64,000 bases of DNA from Methanobrevibacter arboriphilus JCM 13429 = DSM 1125 (GCF_002072215.1 NZ_JXMW01000006.1:1-64000); one strand, 5' to 3'; counted from the stretch's first letter, positions 28,249 through 38,560 are shown. Notes: a model not told the origin generated them from the letters alone. A program made the numbers and translations.

Positions 28249-30507
28249 ATGAGAAAAAAATGCCCTAATTGTAAAGGAACAGGATCTTCAAAAGTTGATC
28301 AAAAAGTATGTGATTCCTGTGATGGAACAGGTTTTCAAGATAGTTTTGAAACTAAAAACCATTTTAAAGGTGTAAATACTAATGCTAAAGCTAAATTTGA
28401 TTTAGAAATAGAAGAAGATGTACCCTGTGAAGTTTGCAAAGGAAAAGGTGTAATTGATATTAATGAAAAATGTCAAACTTGTGAAGGAATAGGAGAAATT
28501 AATGTTTGTAAGTCTTGTAACAAAATAGTTCCAGAAAGCACTAATTATTGCACAGAATGTAAAATCAAATTAGAAAAAGAGAGAGAAATAAAAGAAAAAG
28601 AGGAATTAGAAAAAATGAAGCTAGAAGAAGAACTTAGAAAAAAACCAACAAAAGTATTTGTATTAGATCCTCTTTGTGAGATGGAAGATTTAGAAATAGG
28701 TTTAATCTATAAAGGAAAAATTACAAGAGTAGAAAAGTATGGAGTATTTGTTAGTTTAAACAATCAAGTTTGGGGTTTGATGAGAACTGGAAACCCAAAT
28801 TATTCAGTTGGAGATGAAATATTTGTAAAAATAACTGAAATTAAGCCTCACAAAAGAGAAGTAGATATGGGGCCAGCTAACATAATTGGAGATATAGAAA
28901 TAGAGAAAGTTAAGAAGAATATCTCCAGAAGCCAAATAGGATCTCTTACTAACAAAGATATAGGAAAAGTTGTTAGAATAGAAGGAGAAATTATACAAAT
29001 ACAACAAACTTCAGGACCAACAATTTTCACAATTACTGATGAAACAGCTATTACATGGGCAGCTGCATTTGATGAAGCAGGTGTTAGAGTTTATCCACAC
29101 ATTGAAACCGGAGACATTGTTGAAGTAATGGGGGAAGTGAATCAACATAGTGGTAAAATTCAAATCGAATCTGAAATAATAGAAAAATTAGAAGGTGAAA
29201 AAGAAGATAAAATCCGTCAAATAATTGAAAAAGCACTAGATGAAAAAGCAGAACCTGAAAATGTACCAACACTAATTAAAAGTCCAATATTAGATAAATT
29301 ACAACCAAAAATGAGAGAAGCTGCAAAAACAATACGAAAAGCTATAATGGACGGTAGAACTATTTTACTTAGACATCATGCAGATGCAGATGGAATATCT
29401 GCAGGAGTAGCTATGGAAAAAGCGGTTATCCCATTACTTAGAGAAATAAGCCCAAGTACTGATGCAGAATGGCATTATTTCAGAAGATCGCCGAGTAAAG
29501 CCCCATTTTATGAGCTTGAAGATGTTATAAAAGACCTTTCTTTTGCTCTTGAAGATTTGGAAAGACATGGACAAAAATTACCCCTTATTGTGCTTTTAGA
29601 TAATGGTTCAACAGAAGAAGATGTTCTCGCACTTATGAAAGCTAAAATATATGATATTGAGATTGTTGTAATCGATCATCACTTCCCAGGCGAAGTAAAA
29701 GATGGGAAAGTAGAAGTAGATGAGTTTGTAGATACTCATGTTAACCCATATCTTGTTGGAGGAGACTCACAGATTACTGCAGGAGCATTAGCTGTTGAAG
29801 TAGCTAATATAATTAATCCTGAAATAAAAGAACTCATAAGTCACCTTCCAGGAGTAGCTGCACTTGGTGACCATGCAGAATCAAATGAAGCAGAACAATA
29901 TATAGAATTAGCTGAAGAAAAAGGTTTTAGTAGAGAAGACCTTGATAAAATAGCTGCTTGTGTTGATTTTGAAGCATACTTTTTAAGATTCATGAATGGT
30001 AGAGGAATCATGGATACAATACTTGCAGTTGATAATATTGATAAGCATGAAAAGCTTGTTAATGCATTATATAAAGAGTATAATAAAAGAATAGCTACAC
30101 AATTAAAAGCTACACTTCCAAATGTAAAAGAAGAAAAACTTCCTAATGGAATACATTTCAATGTTCTTGATGTTGAAAAGTATGCTCATAAATTTACTTT
30201 TCCTGCTCCAGGAAAGACTTGTGGATTTGTTCATGACAAATATGTAAAAGATCTTGGAGATAAAACACCAATAATAACACTCTGTTATGGACCTGATTTT
30301 GGAGTGATTAGAGCAACAGAAGTTATACATAAAAAGTTTGGTTTTAACTTAAATGAAATCATATGGAAGCTTCAAGAAAAAATACCAGAAGCTGGAATAG
30401 ATGGTGGTGGACATGAAGTCGCAGGTTCCATAAAGTTTATAGAAGGTTTATTAAAAGAAGTATTGGGTAGTTTTGCAGAAGAAATTTCAAACATGGATGA
30501 AATATAA
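28249..30507 (+). CDS. Multidomain DHH-family (RecJ-like) phosphoesterase
   Basis: 752 residues. In order: a DnaJ-type zinc-finger region (CPNCKGTG, CDSCDGTG, CEVCKGKG, CQTCEGIG) at ~1-85; a zinc-ribbon (CKSC, CTEC) ~88-105; a charged coiled coil ~105-130; an S1 RNA-binding domain ~150-205 (GLIYKGKITRVEKYGVFV); an OB fold ~230-320; then the DHH catalytic domain with RHHADADGISAG and VIDHHFPG, and the DHHA1-like end GGGHEVAGS. All expected metal ligands are present. Archaeal proteins of this layout belong to the RecJ/Cdc45 superfamily and act on nucleic acids; S1 plus OB suggests RNA or single-stranded DNA. Binding site GAGGTAA. Stands alone. Confidence 0.88.
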   Translation: MRKKCPNCKGTGSSKVDQKVCDSCDGTGFQDSFETKNHFKGVNTNAKAKFDLEIEEDVPCEVCKGKGVIDINEKCQTCEGIGEINVCKSCNKIVPESTNYCTECKIKLEKEREIKEKEELEKMKLEEELRKKPTKVFVLDPLCEMEDLEIGLIYKGKITRVEKYGVFVSLNNQVWGLMRTGNPNYSVGDEIFVKITEIKPHKREVDMGPANIIGDIEIEKVKKNISRSQIGSLTNKDIGKVVRIEGEIIQIQQTSGPTIFTITDETAITWAAAFDEAGVRVYPHIETGDIVEVMGEVNQHSGKIQIESEIIEKLEGEKEDKIRQIIEKALDEKAEPENVPTLIKSPILDKLQPKMREAAKTIRKAIMDGRTILLRHHADADGISAGVAMEKAVIPLLREISPSTDAEWHYFRRSPSKAPFYELEDVIKDLSFALEDLERHGQKLPLIVLLDNGSTEEDVLALMKAKIYDIEIVVIDHHFPGEVKDGKVEVDEFVDTHVNPYLVGGDSQITAGALAVEVANIINPEIKELISHLPGVAALGDHAESNEAEQYIELAEEKGFSREDLDKIAACVDFEAYFLRFMNGRGIMDTILAVDNIDKHEKLVNALYKEYNKRIATQLKATLPNVKEEKLPNGIHFNVLDVEKYAHKFTFPAPGKTCGFVHDKYVKDLGDKTPIITLCYGPDFGVIRATEVIHKKFGFNLNEIIWKLQEKIPEAGIDGGGHEVAGSIKFIEGLLKEVLGSFAEEISNMDEI

Positions 30508-30695
30508 ATATTTTTTCATAACAAACTATTTTTAACTATTTCTTATTGTTTTTATATACAATATTAAATTCTATGTTAATAAACAAACATTTAGAAAAAT
30601 TGAATCAATAATAGATAATTTCTTTGGTTTAATCAATTTTTAATTAAGGATAAGAATTCAAAAAAAACATTGATTTATTAAATAATATTTTAAAT

Positions 30696-32627
30696 TCAAA
30701 CTTTATATTCTAAAATCAGCATAGTTATATCATCAAATTGCTCAAGATTTTTAGAAAATTCATCACATTCTTCTTTTACTTTCACTAATAAATCACGTAT
30801 AGGTAAATCTGAGTTATTCAATATATTTATTAAACTTTTTTCTCCAAAAAACTCTTTTTTACTATTAATAGCTTCTGTTATACCATCAGTATACAAAAAT
30901 ATTCTATCTCCTTTTTCCAGCTTTATTTCATTTTGAGTATAATCAATATCATCTATTGGCCCTAAAACAAAGTTTGGTTTGGATTTAAGTGGTTTATATC
31001 TTGAAGAAGTTTTCAGTAAAGGAGGATTATGTCCTGCATTTACATAAGTGAGCATACCAGTTTTTATCTCTAAAATACCCATCCAGGCAGTTACAAACAT
31101 GTTTTCAGAGTTATCTCTTGCAAGTTGATTATTAACATTTTTAAATATATTCTTAGGATTTGATTCATATAATGCTTCTTTCTTTATAAGAGTCTTAGAT
31201 AACATCATGAATAGTGCTGCAGGAATACCTTTACCTGAAACATCCCCTATAACAATAGTTACATGATCATCATCAATGAAGAAGAAATCATAGAAATCTC
31301 CTCCAACTTCTTTTGCAGGATATGAAGTTGCAGAAATATCAAATTTTCCATTTCCTTGAGATGTTAAAAATTCTTTTGGAAGTATGGATTTTTGAATATT
31401 AGTTGCAATATTCAATTCTGTATTAATTCTTTCTTTTTCTGCAGTAATATTTTTTAAATCCAACATATATAATTTTAAATCCTTAATCATTTGTTCAAAT
31501 GATTCTACCAAAATTTCAATTTCAATTTGTTTATTTTGCAGACTGTTTAATTTTTTTACTATATTATTAGAATCTTCAATCTTATTTTTACTATTTGTAT
31601 ATTCATTAACAGAACTAGAAATAGATTCAATAGGATTAGTAATGTTTTTTTCAATATAGTATAAAAATCCAATGAAAAAAATATAAAATATGATAATAAT
31701 GAAACTCATATTCATATAGAAATGATTCCAAAAGTTTATTAATTGATTTTGAGTAATTTGAATAGAATAAAACCCTTCAATTCCTGTTAAAATAGAAATT
31801 ATCGTACCAGTTAGTATAAATACTAATATGAACTTTTCTGTTAAAGTTATTTCCTTGTTTTCAGTATTAATTTTTTTATTAAATGGTTTAAAAATGTAAA
31901 TGAAAATAAGAACATAAAATATAATCCCTATATATAAACCATATACACAAGATCCATTAAATATTGAATATAAAAAATAAGATAATCCTATTAAAGCAGC
32001 TAGTCCTAATGAAAAATCGAATACTTTAGGATTAATAAATGCTTTTTTTTGTTTTGGAGAATACATTTTAATTCCATAGATATTAGCAATTGAAATAATC
32101 AGAATCCCCAAAATCATGGAAAAATCAAAGTTAGCTAATAAAAATATTAAAGTTTGTAAAGAAACAAAACTTAAAATTCCTACTGATTCTAATAAAAAAG
32201 ATAATAAGGCAGTCATTATTAAAGATGTTGTTGTAATCACAATAATAAATTTTAAAAGATTATTTAATGTATCTAACCTAGGTTTAGTAAGTTTATCCCC
32301 TATATTAAAACTATACCATAATTTATAAGAAATATATCCAAACAAAAAATTAGCAATAAAACCAAAGACCACTATAACTAAAGGATATCCAATAATTATA
32401 TCAGAAACTAAATCTCCAAGAGCTGCTCCTAATGCACCCCAGAATCCAAACATCATTCCAAAAGCAGGAGGTAAAGCACTTGAAGGTCTTAATTGAGATA
32501 TATTTAAAACTGGGAAGAAATAACGAAAAGGAATGGCTATTATAATGAAAATAATTGAACAAATTATTAATATAATTAGTTTCGAACTATAACTATCATA
32601 ATTTAGCCTAGATTCATCTATATTCAT
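30696..32627 (-). CDS. Membrane-bound SpoIIE/RsbU-type PP2C phosphatase
   Basis: 643 residues. The N-terminal ~325 hold about eight to ten membrane helices; the first part (PSSALPPAFGMMFGFWGALG, then GDLVSDII) recalls small-molecule-binding S-components of ECF transporters, so this may be a sensor (inference). A coiled-coil linker (~330-410) leads to a SpoIIE phosphatase domain with its metal aspartates: EVGGDFYDFF, IGDVSGKG, LYTDGITEA and DDITMLI. In bacteria such enzymes dephosphorylate a STAS protein; the STAS gene at 38611 on the same strand is the natural substrate. AAGGGA lies ~9 bases above the ATG. Last gene of the partner-switch run. Confidence 0.9.
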   Translation of the reverse strand: MNIDESRLNYDSYSSKLIILIICSIIFIIIAIPFRYFFPVLNISQLRPSSALPPAFGMMFGFWGALGAALGDLVSDIIIGYPLVIVVFGFIANFLFGYISYKLWYSFNIGDKLTKPRLDTLNNLLKFIIVITTTSLIMTALLSFLLESVGILSFVSLQTLIFLLANFDFSMILGILIISIANIYGIKMYSPKQKKAFINPKVFDFSLGLAALIGLSYFLYSIFNGSCVYGLYIGIIFYVLIFIYIFKPFNKKINTENKEITLTEKFILVFILTGTIISILTGIEGFYSIQITQNQLINFWNHFYMNMSFIIIIFYIFFIGFLYYIEKNITNPIESISSSVNEYTNSKNKIEDSNNIVKKLNSLQNKQIEIEILVESFEQMIKDLKLYMLDLKNITAEKERINTELNIATNIQKSILPKEFLTSQGNGKFDISATSYPAKEVGGDFYDFFFIDDDHVTIVIGDVSGKGIPAALFMMLSKTLIKKEALYESNPKNIFKNVNNQLARDNSENMFVTAWMGILEIKTGMLTYVNAGHNPPLLKTSSRYKPLKSKPNFVLGPIDDIDYTQNEIKLEKGDRIFLYTDGITEAINSKKEFFGEKSLINILNNSDLPIRDLLVKVKEECDEFSKNLEQFDDITMLILEYKV

Positions 32628-32781
32628 TTAAGTTCAATCCCTTTAAACCTTTAAATTAAATAATTATTAGAATATTATTAATAGTAAAATATTATTTATT
32701 TTAATAATAACATATTAATAAATGAAATTTGATTCTTTACTTTCTAAATTTTATATAATAATTAAAATGTTAGTTCTTAAT

Positions 32782-33198
32782 TCATTTTAATAGTTTTTTA
32801 AATGTTAAAACGTTATTTCCTTTTTTATATTGATAATTAATCTCATCAACATTTCTTCTTGCAAGAAATATCCCCAGCCCACCAATTTCTCGCATTTCAG
32901 AATCTAAAGTTGTATTTGGAATTTTTTCTTCAAGAGGATTGAAAGGAATTCCATTATCAACAAATTTAACAGTTAATGTTGAGTTATCTTCATTAAAAAA
33001 CGAATATATAGCAACTTCATTATTTTTAGAGTCTTTTTTATAAGCATAATTAGCTATATTAACAAATATTTCCTCTGTAGCAAGTTCTAATTGTATTTCA
33101 AACTTTTTTGAAAAATTATATGTTTTTAACTGATTACTAATAAAATCCAATACTTTATCTAATTTCTCGATTTCTGCATGAACAATAAGTTTATCCAT
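32782..33198 (-). CDS. RsbW/SpoIIAB-type serine kinase (HATPase_c_2)
   Basis: 138 residues, the size of bacterial anti-sigma-factor kinases. N box LATEEIFVNIANYAY with the catalytic Glu and Mg-binding Asn, G1 box DNGIPFNP and G2 box GGLGIFLARR are all intact. In bacteria such proteins bind and phosphorylate a STAS antagonist and, when free, hold a target protein. Archaea lack sigma-70 factors, so the target here must be something else. It lies between the MATE-kinase fusion and the SpoIIE-type phosphatase, each less than 160 bp away. GAGGGTAG precedes the ATG. Confidence 0.9.
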   Translation of the reverse strand: MDKLIVHAEIEKLDKVLDFISNQLKTYNFSKKFEIQLELATEEIFVNIANYAYKKDSKNNEVAIYSFFNEDNSTLTVKFVDNGIPFNPLEEKIPNTTLDSEMREIGGLGIFLARRNVDEINYQYKKGNNVLTFKKLLK

Positions 33199-33290
33199 AA
33201 TTACTACCCTCTTTTGACATTTATATTAAGTATCATTAATTATCAAATATGCTACATATATTATAATTTATAACTATAATTAAACTATAA

Positions 33291-35045
33291 TTATATCGTT
33301 ATAGTCAAGTTATTTAATCCAATTGTACTTCTGTATTCCATATTTTTAGCAATTTTTCTTACCATAGCTATACCCAGAGCATTTTCAGAGCTATTATCTT
33401 TATTTCCATATTCTATTGGATTAAACTGTTTACCATCATCCCTAATACGGAAAATAACATCATTTTCTACTAAAATAATTCTAATATCTATATAATGAGT
33501 TTTTGATGAATCAAAACCATGTTTTACAATGTTTCCAACCATCTCTTCAACACACAATGATACTTTAAATAATTTATCCTCATGATTGGGATATTTATCT
33601 ACAAATGATTGAACTCTATTAGATAATTCTATTACTTGATCCATATCATTTTCGAGAGAAATTTCAAAACTATCTTTAATATTGCTTTCAAAGTCATTAT
33701 CCAACATTAAAAAATCAGTTGCTGTTCTTGGCCATTTTCCTGATTTAAATTTAATTAATATAAAAAGACCTAATATAGTAGTCGTTTCTCCTAAAAAGAA
33801 ACAAAGCCAAATACCATTAGCTCCAATAAATGGAGTTAAAATGCATGCAAATAAAGAAATAAATAGTAAACTATGAGCAAATGCAATGTAGTTTGCCATA
33901 TAAATATTGTTTATTGAGCTATAAAAATTTAAGAAAATAACACCAATTAATGAAGGTGGGAGTGATAAGGCAAACAACCTAAGAGAATGTGTTGCTACTG
34001 GTAAAATTTCAGGATTAGAACCAAAAGCAGCCACTATAAATGGAGCAAATATAATTACTAAAATCGAAATCATTATTATAATTAATAAACCCCATTTTAA
34101 AGAAATCGTTAAAAGGTCTTTAAGAGATCTTTTATCTTCTTCACCATAGAAAACGCCTCCAAGCAACATAGTTGTCATTCCAATTCCCATAGCTACTGAA
34201 CTTAAAAGCTGATTAACATTAGATTGTATAGATAAAGCACCCATAATAATAGTGCCGCCAATTAATATAGCTAAATAATTTGTAATAATGGTTCGAACCA
34301 TTGTGAATACCCTATTTAATGCTGAAGGTAATCCTATCCTCAATATATTAATAACTTCTTTAAAGCTGTTGAATCTTATCAAATGTAAATTATTTTTTTT
34401 AGAAAAGAAATGAGTTAACAAGGAAATTACTGCAAAAAAGTAGCCAATAGTCGTTGCAACTCCAATTCCAAACATTCCCCATCCAAAAATAGCTGTAAAT
34501 ACAAAATCTAAAACTGCATTAATAATTGTCGCTATCAATACAGAAATAAGACCTAAATTCGGAGAATTGTCCAATCTAGTATATGAAAATAATACTTGGG
34601 AAAAAACTAATGAAAAAGTACCAATAGTAAAACCTAATATATAATCAGCAGTTAGTGGGATTAAATTTCCTTTAGCTCCTAAAATAACAGATAACCATTC
34701 AACATAAAAAGGAGATAAAAACATTATTACTATTGAAGTCACTGCTGCGATAAAACAAGTTAAAGTAAAACTGAGATTAACTTTATCTTTTTCTTCTCTT
34801 CCAATATAATTAGAAGATAAAATAGTTCCACCATTTGCAAAAATAGTAGATATTGCTGCTAAAAATATAAAAAAAGGAGATGCAATCCCATAAGCAGCCA
34901 TTCCCTTAATTCCAATTAAATTTCCTACGAATAGTCCATCGATGACCATTCCAATTGTAGCAGAAATTAAGCCCATAATTGAAACAAAAATATATGATTT
35001 GAATGATTTTGAAATTAAATAGGTATTAGTTAGTTTATTTTTCAT
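33291..35045 (-). CDS. MATE-family exporter fused to an RsbW-type ATPase domain
   Basis: 584 residues from the ATG at 35045 (AAGGA 7 bases above; an upstream in-frame ATG has a poorer site). Residues ~1-440 are a MATE multidrug/metabolite exporter with twelve helices, two similar halves and typical IDGLFVGNLIG and AYGIASP motifs. Residues ~465-584 are a complete HATPase_c_2 domain: N box CVEEMVGNIVKHGF, G1 box RDDGKQFNP and G2 box ALGIAMVRKIA. A normal MATE protein ends at ~450, so the kinase domain is an addition. A cytoplasmic RsbW-like domain on an exporter suggests control of transport by STAS binding or STAS phosphorylation (inference). Only ~50 bp downstream of the second GH3 gene. Confidence 0.88.
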   Translation of the reverse strand: MKNKLTNTYLISKSFKSYIFVSIMGLISATIGMVIDGLFVGNLIGIKGMAAYGIASPFFIFLAAISTIFANGGTILSSNYIGREEKDKVNLSFTLTCFIAAVTSIVIMFLSPFYVEWLSVILGAKGNLIPLTADYILGFTIGTFSLVFSQVLFSYTRLDNSPNLGLISVLIATIINAVLDFVFTAIFGWGMFGIGVATTIGYFFAVISLLTHFFSKKNNLHLIRFNSFKEVINILRIGLPSALNRVFTMVRTIITNYLAILIGGTIIMGALSIQSNVNQLLSSVAMGIGMTTMLLGGVFYGEEDKRSLKDLLTISLKWGLLIIIMISILVIIFAPFIVAAFGSNPEILPVATHSLRLFALSLPPSLIGVIFLNFYSSINNIYMANYIAFAHSLLFISLFACILTPFIGANGIWLCFFLGETTTILGLFILIKFKSGKWPRTATDFLMLDNDFESNIKDSFEISLENDMDQVIELSNRVQSFVDKYPNHEDKLFKVSLCVEEMVGNIVKHGFDSSKTHYIDIRIILVENDVIFRIRDDGKQFNPIEYGNKDNSSENALGIAMVRKIAKNMEYRSTIGLNNLTITI

Positions 35046-35093
35046 GATAAAATCCTTATAGTGTCTAAAACATTTCATAAATCCATATTAAAG

Positions 35094-36845
35094 TTATATT
35101 ATTTCCCTTATAAAATCTTCGTCCAATTTTTTATCAAGAATTGTAGATAATTTAGTTGAAGTAATAGTTTTTCCAGGACAAACTTCTTTTACAAAAAGAC
35201 TATCCCTATATCCTTTTTTCATAATATATACATTTTCTAGCTTAATATTAATTTTATCTAAATTTTTCATTAAAATATTCTTAAAAGTGCCTATATCAAA
35301 ATTTTCATTTTTTGGTTCTATGATGAATGATATTCTATTATTTTTAATAAACAATTGGAAAAAGCTAACAAATTCATTAGTTTCCTTTTCAATCTTTTTA
35401 ATAATATTATTAAATGTGTTAACATAAAATTTAGTGCCATTACAAATGATATTTTCATTAGATTTGCATTCAAATTCTATATTAGGAGTTTTAAAAGTTT
35501 TACCATTTATAGAAACAATATCATGAATATTATAACGATATAGACCAGAATAAGTTGTAATAATTAGTTCATAGAAATTATTTTCCTCAACTTCATTTAA
35601 AGTTAAAACTCTTTTTTTATCAAGTGTTAAAAACTCGAAAAAACATGAAAAAGGAACTACTGGTCCTCCAGAAACATTAACCTCGAAAGGTACATTAAAT
35701 TTTCCTTCACTAGCACCATACCCCCATTCTAGATATTTAATATTTTTTGGAAGATCTTTTCGCATATCAAAAGCTACACGCCCCACACTTGAAGATAACC
35801 AACATCCAACTGCGGTAAAACAAGGCCAAATATCTTTTAAAGGAAGAGAAAAATCTTTTGAATATATTTTTCTTAATTTTTTTACTCTATCTTTATTTTC
35901 TGGAAGTTTTGATAAAAGAAGATTTTTTAAATCATTATCAATATCTACAGAAAGTGTTTTTTTATCTAAATCATTAATCATCTTTTCAGTATTATTTTTA
36001 ATTTGTTTTAGTAAAAAATTAAAATGAGCTAAATTATTACAAACAACACAGTTAAGATTTTCTTCTGATAATGCAAAAAGTGCCATTAAATAATTCATAT
36101 CATCTGAACCAATATCTTTTGCAGAAATTAATTCTTGAGGCAGCATCATCTTAATATCTAAAATTTTGTCTTTTTCTCCTCTTTTATCTTCATTATTATC
36201 TTTAAAATTATTTTTATCAAAACCATTATCACTATCACAATTATTATTATCATTATTATCATGTTCTTCATCGACATATGTATTTATTCCTTGGCCTGAA
36301 GCAGCCATAACAGGAATCCCCCCTTCAGTTTTACCATAATTTGATGAGTTAGTGATACCAAGAATATTAGAACTACTTTCTAATAATTCAGGGCACATTA
36401 GTGATAGCTGGATTGATCTTAATTTCATAATTAAATTTTTAGATAAAACTCCATTTCTACTATCAGGGAAATATTTCATTTTACCTGTAGTACCAGAAGA
36501 TACAACAAAAGAATCTGTTTTACCATTAAAAAGAACATCCTTTTTACCTTTCTTCATTTTTTCAATATAGGGAGTATAATCAAGATATTCTGAAATCGAA
36601 ACATTTTTTCTATAATCTTCAATTGATTCTATGGATTCAAAAGAATGTTTTTTCCCAAATTCACTTGATTCTGCACATTTAACAATATCTTTTAGAGTTT
36701 TTTTTTGAATAATCCAAGGATCATTTAAAAATTCTTTAAAAGATAAATATAATAAATTATTATTTAACTCAGATAAAACATTAGGAATACTTTCATTTCT
36801 TTTAGAAATAATATCAATGTAGCTAACCAAGACAATACACTCCAT
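35094..36845 (-). CDS. GH3-family acyl-adenylating enzyme (copy 2)
   Basis: 583 residues, GH3 family: enzymes that adenylate a carboxylic acid and join it to an amine, best known from plant hormone conjugation. The P-loop-like VVSSGTTGKMKYFP (~114-127) and the adenylation-core phrases GYGASEGKFNVPF and YRYNIHDIV are present. Residues ~191-227 are an Asn/Asp-rich insert not found in the sister gene. An ATG at 36845 opens the frame, but GGAG lies just inside it, 9 bases before a TTG at 36830, which may be the real start (VSYIDIISK). It follows the other GH3 gene by 26 bp. Substrates unknown; the two copies are diverged, suggesting different acyl or amine partners. Confidence 0.86.
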   Translation of the reverse strand: MECIVLVSYIDIISKRNESIPNVLSELNNNLLYLSFKEFLNDPWIIQKKTLKDIVKCAESSEFGKKHSFESIESIEDYRKNVSISEYLDYTPYIEKMKKGKKDVLFNGKTDSFVVSSGTTGKMKYFPDSRNGVLSKNLIMKLRSIQLSLMCPELLESSSNILGITNSSNYGKTEGGIPVMAASGQGINTYVDEEHDNNDNNNCDSDNGFDKNNFKDNNEDKRGEKDKILDIKMMLPQELISAKDIGSDDMNYLMALFALSEENLNCVVCNNLAHFNFLLKQIKNNTEKMINDLDKKTLSVDIDNDLKNLLLSKLPENKDRVKKLRKIYSKDFSLPLKDIWPCFTAVGCWLSSSVGRVAFDMRKDLPKNIKYLEWGYGASEGKFNVPFEVNVSGGPVVPFSCFFEFLTLDKKRVLTLNEVEENNFYELIITTYSGLYRYNIHDIVSINGKTFKTPNIEFECKSNENIICNGTKFYVNTFNNIIKKIEKETNEFVSFFQLFIKNNRISFIIEPKNENFDIGTFKNILMKNLDKINIKLENVYIMKKGYRDSLFVKEVCPGKTITSTKLSTILDKKLDEDFIREII

Positions 36846-36871
36846 AAATTACTATTAAATGAAAAATTCAA

Positions 36872-38560
36872 TTATTCAGTCAATGCAAAGAAGAATTTTC
36901 TCTGAACTTCATTAACTATAACACGAGGAGGTTTTAATTGTGCTGAAGAAATACCCTTCATTATCATTAAATCACGATATAACAAATGAGTTTCCTCTTG
37001 TAAATAATCTAGCTCTATTTTTCCTAAAATCCTTTTTTTAATCTTATCACCAAAAGATGGGTTTGATTTTGAAAGATCTTCCTCAATAAAATTTTTTATA
37101 TCCTCTTTTTTAACATTTTCAGGAATATTCAATGCTTCAATTAAAAATACATATTTTGGAGGACTTGCATCGGAATCAGGATATATAGAAAATTCTACTA
37201 AGTCAAAATTGAATTTTTCCTCAGCTCTTTGAAGAGTATTACTTAAAACCATTTCTGTAGTTTTTTCTCCAGCTAAGTTAACTGTTTGATTAAGTCTATA
37301 TAAGAACTGGATTGTTGGCATATTATTATACTTGCCTGTTACACGAATAACATCTTGCATTCTATATCTATAAAAACCTGAAAGATTTGTTATAATAAGT
37401 TCATAGTCTTCTCCTTCTTTTAATTGATCTAATGTTAAAATATTATCCATATTATCATCATGGACTGGTCTAAATTCATAAAAAATACTATCAGGAAGTA
37501 AAAGTGAGTTAGGATTTTCTAATTCATAAGGAACTGAAAAATTCCCTTCAGAAGCAGATAATCCCATTAAACAGAATTTAAAATTATTACCTCCATAAAT
37601 TTCTCTTATTTTTTTAGTGTAGTTTGAAAATCCACCAGTACCAATTCCAACTAAAAAAGACATATTTGGCCATATGATTGGAATAATTGGTTTATCAAAT
37701 CCATCTTTAAAAATTTCACGAAACTCATTAGCCCTATCAGGTAAAGGATTAATTTTTTCTAAAACTTTTTTTCTAACTTCATTAGACATTTTTATACTTT
37801 CATCAATAGTGCCATTTTCAATGTCCCTAACTAAAAGTTCCCAATTACTTTCTATATATCTAATTATCTCTAAAAAGAAATTATAAAATGCAGCTTGACC
37901 CATATTAATATTTTTATCCATTAATGCAAAACGAGAATGGAGATATCTGGTATTTGTATCAATTTCTGGAAAAAAAGCCTCAAAAGGAGAAGTATAAATT
38001 AGTGGTAAAACTTCTTTAAAATTTAACATAAATTTTGCAGACAATGCCCCATATGTTGCACCGGACTTTAATGTTTCAATAGATAGTTCAACTAGATTCA
38101 ATGCACGACTATCAACCCAATTTATGCCTATTTCACTTGAAATCATTGCCATAGTATATAAAAGTGTGTATTCATACATTATTTTTTGTGCATTGACAGA
38201 TAGTGGGATTTTTTTTGGATTTCCTAATGTTCCGGATGATTTTGAATAATGATCTACTTCATAAGAAGTTATTAAATTTTTAACTCCATCTTCACTCATA
38301 GGGATTATATACTCAATATAATCATCATATTCTGTTATTGGAACTTTTGATTGGTAGTCTGAAATAGATTTAATTTTTCCAAAACCATATTTCTTTCCAT
38401 AAACTGTATTTTTATTATCTTCTAATAATTGCATTAAAAACTTTTCATTATGTTCCATTGGATTATTAGTCATTATCAAAAGATTTTCATAAATAGATTT
38501 TCCTTCAGAAATATCATTTAAGTTTTTTTGTCCTGCTGGTGTTAATTTTGAAATATCCAT
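36872..38560 (-). CDS. GH3-family acyl-adenylating enzyme (copy 1)
   Basis: 562 residues. YSKSSGTLGNPKKIPLS (~105-121) is the ATP-binding loop; LSASEGNFSVPYE and SGFYRYRMQDVIRVTG are the later adenylation motifs; the C-terminal swing domain has a lysine-rich end (KPPRVIVN). Most GH3 proteins are plant or bacterial; in an archaeon this suggests acquisition from bacteria (inference). First GH3 gene of the run, ~50 bp after the STAS gene. The weak site AGATGTGA precedes the ATG. Possible products are amino-acid conjugates of short acids, which the MATE exporter downstream could release. Confidence 0.87.
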   Translation of the reverse strand: MDISKLTPAGQKNLNDISEGKSIYENLLIMTNNPMEHNEKFLMQLLEDNKNTVYGKKYGFGKIKSISDYQSKVPITEYDDYIEYIIPMSEDGVKNLITSYEVDHYSKSSGTLGNPKKIPLSVNAQKIMYEYTLLYTMAMISSEIGINWVDSRALNLVELSIETLKSGATYGALSAKFMLNFKEVLPLIYTSPFEAFFPEIDTNTRYLHSRFALMDKNINMGQAAFYNFFLEIIRYIESNWELLVRDIENGTIDESIKMSNEVRKKVLEKINPLPDRANEFREIFKDGFDKPIIPIIWPNMSFLVGIGTGGFSNYTKKIREIYGGNNFKFCLMGLSASEGNFSVPYELENPNSLLLPDSIFYEFRPVHDDNMDNILTLDQLKEGEDYELIITNLSGFYRYRMQDVIRVTGKYNNMPTIQFLYRLNQTVNLAGEKTTEMVLSNTLQRAEEKFNFDLVEFSIYPDSDASPPKYVFLIEALNIPENVKKEDIKNFIEEDLSKSNPSFGDKIKKRILGKIELDYLQEETHLLYRDLMIMKGISSAQLKPPRVIVNEVQRKFFFALTE

